From CAZNEZ01 sp964572475 (GTDB taxonomy: Bacteria; Bacillota; Clostridia; Lachnospirales; Lachnospiraceae): a stretch of 9,017 nucleotides of DNA. Location of the stretch: positions 1 through 9,017 of the forward strand of contig CAZNEZ010000066.1 of assembly GCA_964572475.1 (NCBI GenBank), given 5' to 3'. The notes beneath the pieces are model-generated. The model saw only the letters and a program-made list of their open reading frames with translations. It was not told the origin of the DNA and did no database searches. Positions 6,189 to 9,017 of this stretch are shown in pieces; position 1 is the first letter of the stretch; each line of letters starts with the position of its first letter. The position numbers and the translations under genes are program-made.

Positions 6189-6950
6189 ATGAGAAAAGAG
6201 AAGAATGAAAGACGCAAAGCATTAAATATAAAAAAAATAGCTGCGCTAATTATTATTGTATGTATACTAGGCTCATCAATCTATGGCATTTATAAAGGAA
6301 TATCTATATACAAAGAAAATCAGGCATATAAAGTAACCATATTATCGGAAGATAAGCTTAATGATATTGACTACACAACAGCGAAAAAGCTGATGATAGT
6401 AGCGCATCCAGATGATGATACTTTATGGGGTGGATCGCACCTACTAGAGGGAGGATATCTGGTTGTATGCATTACACATGGCAAAGAAGATGACGAAAGA
6501 GCAGCCGAGTTTAAGAAAGCTATGGAATATAGCGGAAATCAAGGATTGATACTACAATATCCAGACAAGGTTAATGGAGAAAAGGCGGATTGGACTAGAA
6601 TAGAAAAACAGCTTAAAACTGAACTTAAGAGAATAATAGATAAAAGTGATTGGGAGTTAGTGGTAACTCATAATGAAAAAGGTGAGTATGGACATCTACA
6701 TCATAAGAAGACAGATGAAGTGGTTACAGAAATCTGGAGAGAAGAAGAGAAGAGTTTTGAATTGTGGTATTTTGGTGATTATTATAAGAAAAAAAGTCTT
6801 CCAGATGTAGAAGGTGAACTTGAATCATTAGATGAAGAGACTATTAAGAAAAAATGGGAAATGCTTGAATCTTATACTTCACAGAAAGGTACAATTGAGA
6901 ATCTTGGTCATATGGTTCCTTATGAGATGTGGAAGCAATGCACAGAATGA
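6189..6950 (+). CDS. Membrane-anchored PIG-L family deacetylase
   Basis: A 253-residue protein with a basic N-terminus (1-16), one hydrophobic anchor (about 16-37, KKIAALIIIVCILGSSIYGIY) and a PIG-L/LmbE-like domain facing outside. The zinc-site motif is AHPDDD (72-77; family consensus AHPDDE), giving H73 and D76 as likely ligands. Further on, EYGHLHH (166-172) supplies the third-histidine region (H169 or H172). Known relatives remove acetyl groups from N-acetylglucosamine of GlcNAc-PI, GlcNAc-Ins or bacillithiol precursors. The anchor suggests a substrate in the envelope, perhaps a polysaccharide or glycolipid; this is inference. Start ATG 6189 follows the HAD stop by 1 nt. No cleavage or lipobox motif is clear: VCILGSS holds a cysteine inside the anchor but lacks a good lipobox. 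Confidence 0.87.
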   Translation: MRKEKNERRKALNIKKIAALIIIVCILGSSIYGIYKGISIYKENQAYKVTILSEDKLNDIDYTTAKKLMIVAHPDDDTLWGGSHLLEGGYLVVCITHGKEDDERAAEFKKAMEYSGNQGLILQYPDKVNGEKADWTRIEKQLKTELKRIIDKSDWELVVTHNEKGEYGHLHHKKTDEVVTEIWREEEKSFELWYFGDYYKKKSLPDVEGELESLDEETIKKKWEMLESYTSQKGTIENLGHMVPYEMWKQCTE

Positions 6951-6984
6951 TAAAAAGTAGTATTGTGAGACTACAGCAGTATGA

Positions 6985-7593
6985 TTACAAATCTTCTAAG
7001 CGCTTGCGCTGACAAACACTTAGAAGATGATGCTTATACATAACAATAGATGAAATTGCAACACAAGCAATGGAGATATCCATATTGTTATTATGATATC
7101 CTAATACAAGTGATATAGCAGCAAATGAAAAATAAGTTATTATACTTCTGCGGCTATGTGGATTAATTACAATTATTACAGAAAAGAAGATATAAAGTAT
7201 TGCTAATATAAAAACTATGTAACTTAGCGGCAGCAGTCCAAGTAATGAGCCAAAACTCACAGCGATTGCCTTGCCGCTTTTGTCTTTGTAGAATGGAGCC
7301 ATAGCATGCCCTAAAACTGGTGCAGCTATTGCGGCAGAAAAAAGAATGCCAGAACAATCGGTAAAACGACATAAAAAAGAAACTGGAAGAAATCCTTTTA
7401 GTAAGTCACAGATAAGGCAGACGATTCCAATATTAACGCCAGCATACTTAATTGCATTGGCTGTTCCCGGATTATGGTCATCACTTAACTCGGTAATGTC
7501 TATCCCTTTTAATATTTTAGGAATATGATAGCTAAATAGTATTCCTCCAAGACAAAAACCTAACAGTGCAAAAAACAGATATCTAAATATCAT
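6985..7593 (-). CDS. Divergent PlsY-like membrane protein (acyl-phosphate:glycerol-3-phosphate acyltransferase family)
   Basis: A 202-residue membrane protein with five or six hydrophobic segments, the size of PlsY. It keeps the family outline: an N-terminal LGGILFSYHIPKI segment, NPGTANAIKYAG (41-52) at motif 1, LGHAMAPF..KSGKAIAV (94-112) at motif 2, and KHH (187-189) near the C-terminus at motif 3. Several signature residues differ: SG before NPG is replaced by DH, GGKGVAT by SGKAIAV, and the motif 3 HREN has no clear counterpart. It may act on a modified substrate, or be no longer a canonical G3P acyltransferase. ATG 7593 is chosen because AAAGGAA (7607-7601 on this strand) lies 7 nt upstream. 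The gene overlaps the glycosyltransferase by 11 nt and is translated from the same message. Confidence 0.75.
   Translation of the reverse strand: MIFRYLFFALLGFCLGGILFSYHIPKILKGIDITELSDDHNPGTANAIKYAGVNIGIVCLICDLLKGFLPVSFLCRFTDCSGILFSAAIAAPVLGHAMAPFYKDKSGKAIAVSFGSLLGLLPLSYIVFILAILYIFFSVIIVINPHSRRSIITYFSFAAISLVLGYHNNNMDISIACVAISSIVMYKHHLLSVCQRKRLEDL
6991..7028. repeat. Inverted repeat, 10-bp arms, with a nested palindrome
   Basis: ATCTTCTAAG (6991-7000) and CTTAGAAGAT (7019-7028) are exact reverse complements. Nested in and overlapping the left arm is AGCGC-TT-GCGCT (6999-7010). The repeat lies in the last codons of the PlsY-like gene, at the meeting point of two convergent operons. On the plus strand it could fold 40 nt after the PIG-L stop. 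There is no T-tract, so intrinsic termination is doubtful. Confidence 0.65.
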
Positions 7594-8716
7594 AGTCAGA
7601 TTCCTTTCTATTCGCTTTAATAAACTGGTAAATATCGTTTGCAGCATTAGCATTAATACAATACTGCTTGTTTTTCATATCGGTCTGTTTTGCAGAACAG
7701 TTAAGAAGTTTAAGAACTTTTTTAGTTATTGCTTTGGGAGTATCAGCGCAGATACTCATTCCTCTGTCATGAAAGAAGGCTTCATTTCTTGTTTCACAGC
7801 CAGGTATGGGGGAGGTATGAATTAAAGGAACATTCTTAACAGCCGCTTCTGTGCTAGTAAGTCCACCAGGTTTTGTAAGAGTAATATCACTTGCGTCCAT
7901 GTAGAGATTGACATCGGCTGTAAATGGAACAGCTTTAACGCGTGGATATCTCTTAAAACGATGTTTGATGTCTGCAAATAAATCATTATTATGACCAGTT
8001 AGTACAAGTATGTCTTCAGATGTTGTAGACCTGACAAGGCATCTTAATGTGGATATCACATCACCATATCCCATACTTCCGGTCATTATAAGTATCCTTT
8101 TTACCGCTGGATCAAGAGAAAGAAGCTTACAGGCATCAAACTTTGTCAGCTTTTTGTTGAATTTGGAGGAAACAGGAATTCCTGTTGGAATTAATTTATT
8201 CTTTGGTATACCTTTTGAAATAAATTCGTTCATTAAATCTTTATGAGGAATAAAATAATAGTCAAGATTAGTTTCCTCCCAAAAAGGAATACATGTATAA
8301 TCTGTAGCTATTGCATAACTCTTAACATTATCAAAATTAGGAAAATTCCGCTTGATATAAGTTATAGTCTCGGCTGGAAATAGATGTGGAACTATTAATG
8401 TATCTATATTGTTCTTAATCACATACTTATATAACCTCTGAGCAAAAACAATATTGGCGAGGTATACAGGAGACTTGTATCTGCTTGAGGAAATCGTTCC
8501 CCCTAGCTCGTATAAAAGTCCAAAGAATCCTGGTATATGTGTAGTGGTGTCGATGTATGTCTTGCATACAATACCAGATACTTTAGTGTTATGCGTAAAT
8601 GAAAGCGAGTCAAGCATCTTGCATGGAACCCCCATGGAGGTAAATGTCTCATACATAGCCATTCCGGCGGCATTATGTCCCTGACCAGTACTACAGGATA
8701 GAATAAGAACTTTCAT
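7583..8716 (-). CDS. GT28/MGDG-synthase-like glycosyltransferase (glycolipid type)
   Basis: A 377-residue peripheral membrane or cytosolic glycosyltransferase of the MurG/MGDG-synthase fold (GT-B). The N-terminal domain starts with LILSCSTGQGHNAAG (4-18), the MGDG-synthase/UgtP acceptor-side signature, and contains ATDYT (137-141). The C-terminal donor domain has MTGSMGYGD (211-219) and TKPGGLTSTEA (281-291), the GT28 sugar-nucleotide site. Relatives move glucose or galactose from UDP-sugar to diacylglycerol; which sugar and acceptor apply here is not determined. It is first in a minus-strand operon. ATG 8716 has AGAAGGG (8733-8727) 10 nt upstream and gives the expected N-terminus. Its end overlaps the PlsY-like gene, linking it to lipid synthesis. 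Confidence 0.9.
   Translation of the reverse strand: MKVLILSCSTGQGHNAAGMAMYETFTSMGVPCKMLDSLSFTHNTKVSGIVCKTYIDTTTHIPGFFGLLYELGGTISSSRYKSPVYLANIVFAQRLYKYVIKNNIDTLIVPHLFPAETITYIKRNFPNFDNVKSYAIATDYTCIPFWEETNLDYYFIPHKDLMNEFISKGIPKNKLIPTGIPVSSKFNKKLTKFDACKLLSLDPAVKRILIMTGSMGYGDVISTLRCLVRSTTSEDILVLTGHNNDLFADIKHRFKRYPRVKAVPFTADVNLYMDASDITLTKPGGLTSTEAAVKNVPLIHTSPIPGCETRNEAFFHDRGMSICADTPKAITKKVLKLLNCSAKQTDMKNKQYCINANAANDIYQFIKANRKESDYDI
7601..7607 (-). promoter_or_regulatory. Ribosome binding site for the PlsY-like gene, inside the glycosyltransferase gene
   Basis: On the minus strand AAAGGAA lies 7 nt before ATG 7593, within the final codons of the glycosyltransferase gene. It selects this start over an in-frame ATG at 7653 that would add 20 atypical residues. 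Confidence 0.7.
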
Positions 8717-8804
8717 AATGTAAATACCCTTCTGCCTTTCTTGATAGGTTGCATTGCAGTAAATAATATGTGAAAATCAAAGCTTAATTGCTAATCTAGT
8801 TAAA

Positions 8805-8833
8805 ATTATAAAACTAATGAAGTTGATAGTCAA
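8805..8833 (-). promoter_or_regulatory. Promoter of the glycosyltransferase-PlsY-like operon
   Basis: On the minus strand TTGACT (8833-8828) and TATAAT (8810-8805) are separated by 17 bp, close to consensus. Transcription would start near 8798, leaving a leader of about 80 nt before ATG 8716. I see no terminator-like hairpin or known riboswitch in the leader. Confidence 0.75.
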
Positions 8834-8895
8834 TAAAATAGACAAAATAAAGAAAAATTAACCATATAAAATCTACATATATGTACAAAAACGAC

Positions 8896-8925
8896 TTGCC
8901 ATAACCATATGATAAATGGTATACT
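8896..8925 (+). promoter_or_regulatory. Promoter of the rightmost gene, with inverted repeat in its spacer
   Basis: TTGCCA (8896-8901) and TATACT (8920-8925) are separated by 18 bp. ACCAT (8904-8908) and ATGGT (8916-8920) form a 5-bp inverted repeat between them, possibly an operator. The promoter diverges from that of the glycosyltransferase operon; the two -35 regions are about 60 bp apart. Confidence 0.6.
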
Positions 8926-8942
8926 TATTACATAGGTTTTAA

Positions 8943-8956
8943 TGGGAACATTCCCA
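8943..8956. promoter_or_regulatory. Palindrome TGGGAA-CA-TTCCCA in the leader of the rightmost gene
   Basis: A perfect 6-bp inverted repeat, 17 nt after the -10 and 30 nt before the start codon. It stands out as a G/C cluster in a very AT-rich region. It could be a repressor operator just downstream of the transcription start or a small leader hairpin. It matches no operator I can name. Confidence 0.45.
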
Positions 8957-8986
8957 ATATAACAATATAAAAACGGAGGATCAATT

Positions 8987-9017
8987 ATGAAATTTATGAA
9001 AAAAATTTCAGCGATTC
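8987..9017 (+). CDS. Start of a gene for a probable exported protein (partial)
   Basis: Only ten codons are present: MKFMKKISAI. CGGAGGA (8974-8980) lies 6 nt before ATG 8987, an excellent ribosome binding site. The short basic start running into hydrophobic residues is typical of a signal peptide or lipoprotein leader, but too little is visible to be sure. A second ATG at 8996 is possible but sits too far from the Shine-Dalgarno. The gene has its own promoter and diverges from the glycosyltransferase operon. Function cannot be stated. Confidence 0.7.
   Translation, partial: MKFMKKISAI

Noticed and set aside
6985..7653. Longer PlsY-like protein starting at 7653
   Set aside because: The extra 20 residues are unlike PlsY N-termini, would extend the overlap with the glycosyltransferase gene to 71 nt, and have no good ribosome binding site; ATG 7593 has one.
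8717..8797. Riboswitch in the leader of the glycosyltransferase operon
   Set aside because: About 80 nt of AT-rich sequence with no strong nested stems, no terminator hairpin and no motif of a known class.

Overview
The window is AT-rich, with many AGA and ATA codons, AGGAGG-type ribosome binding sites and no CCA encoded at the tRNA 3' ends. A HydE-type [FeFe]-hydrogenase maturase, a class II (Firmicute-type) GalT and a GT28/MGDG-synthase-like glycosyltransferase point to an anaerobic low-GC Firmicute of the class Clostridia. Lachnospiraceae is my best guess, by inference from gene content and codon use and not from any search.

Layout: (1) 1-281 is the end of a tRNA cluster, His(GTG, partial)-Gln(TTG)-Lys(TTT), closed by a strong intrinsic terminator. 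(2) 277-404 has no gene. It holds an unusually dense set of inverted repeats: a perfect palindrome with 19-bp arms, a GC-rich stretch with two alternative pairings, and a 24-bp palindrome. (3) 478-1801 is a two-gene unit, a small DUF2164 protein followed by HydE. (4) 1860-6950 is a tightly packed plus-strand operon behind its own promoter: MATE transporter, TcdA (tRNA t6A cyclisation), class II GalT, HAD phosphatase and a membrane-anchored PIG-L deacetylase. Four of its five genes follow the previous one with overlap or a gap of no more than 2 nt. (5) 6985-8716 is a convergent minus-strand pair, a GT28 glycolipid-type glycosyltransferase overlapping a divergent PlsY-like membrane protein. (6) 8717-8986 is a divergent promoter region, followed by the first codons of a plus-strand gene that probably encodes an exported protein.

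The operon in (4) joins export, tRNA modification, galactose metabolism and a deacetylase; co-transcription is clear from spacing, but a common pathway is not. The pair in (5) looks like a lipid or glycolipid module: the glycosyltransferase resembles diacylglycerol glycosyltransferases, and the PlsY-like protein keeps the family outline while losing several signature residues. I found no CRISPR, insertion sequence, prophage or toxin-antitoxin system. The observations most worth a second look are the inverted-repeat element beside the tRNA cluster and the divergent PlsY-like/glycosyltransferase pair. Nothing here amounts to a demonstrated new system.
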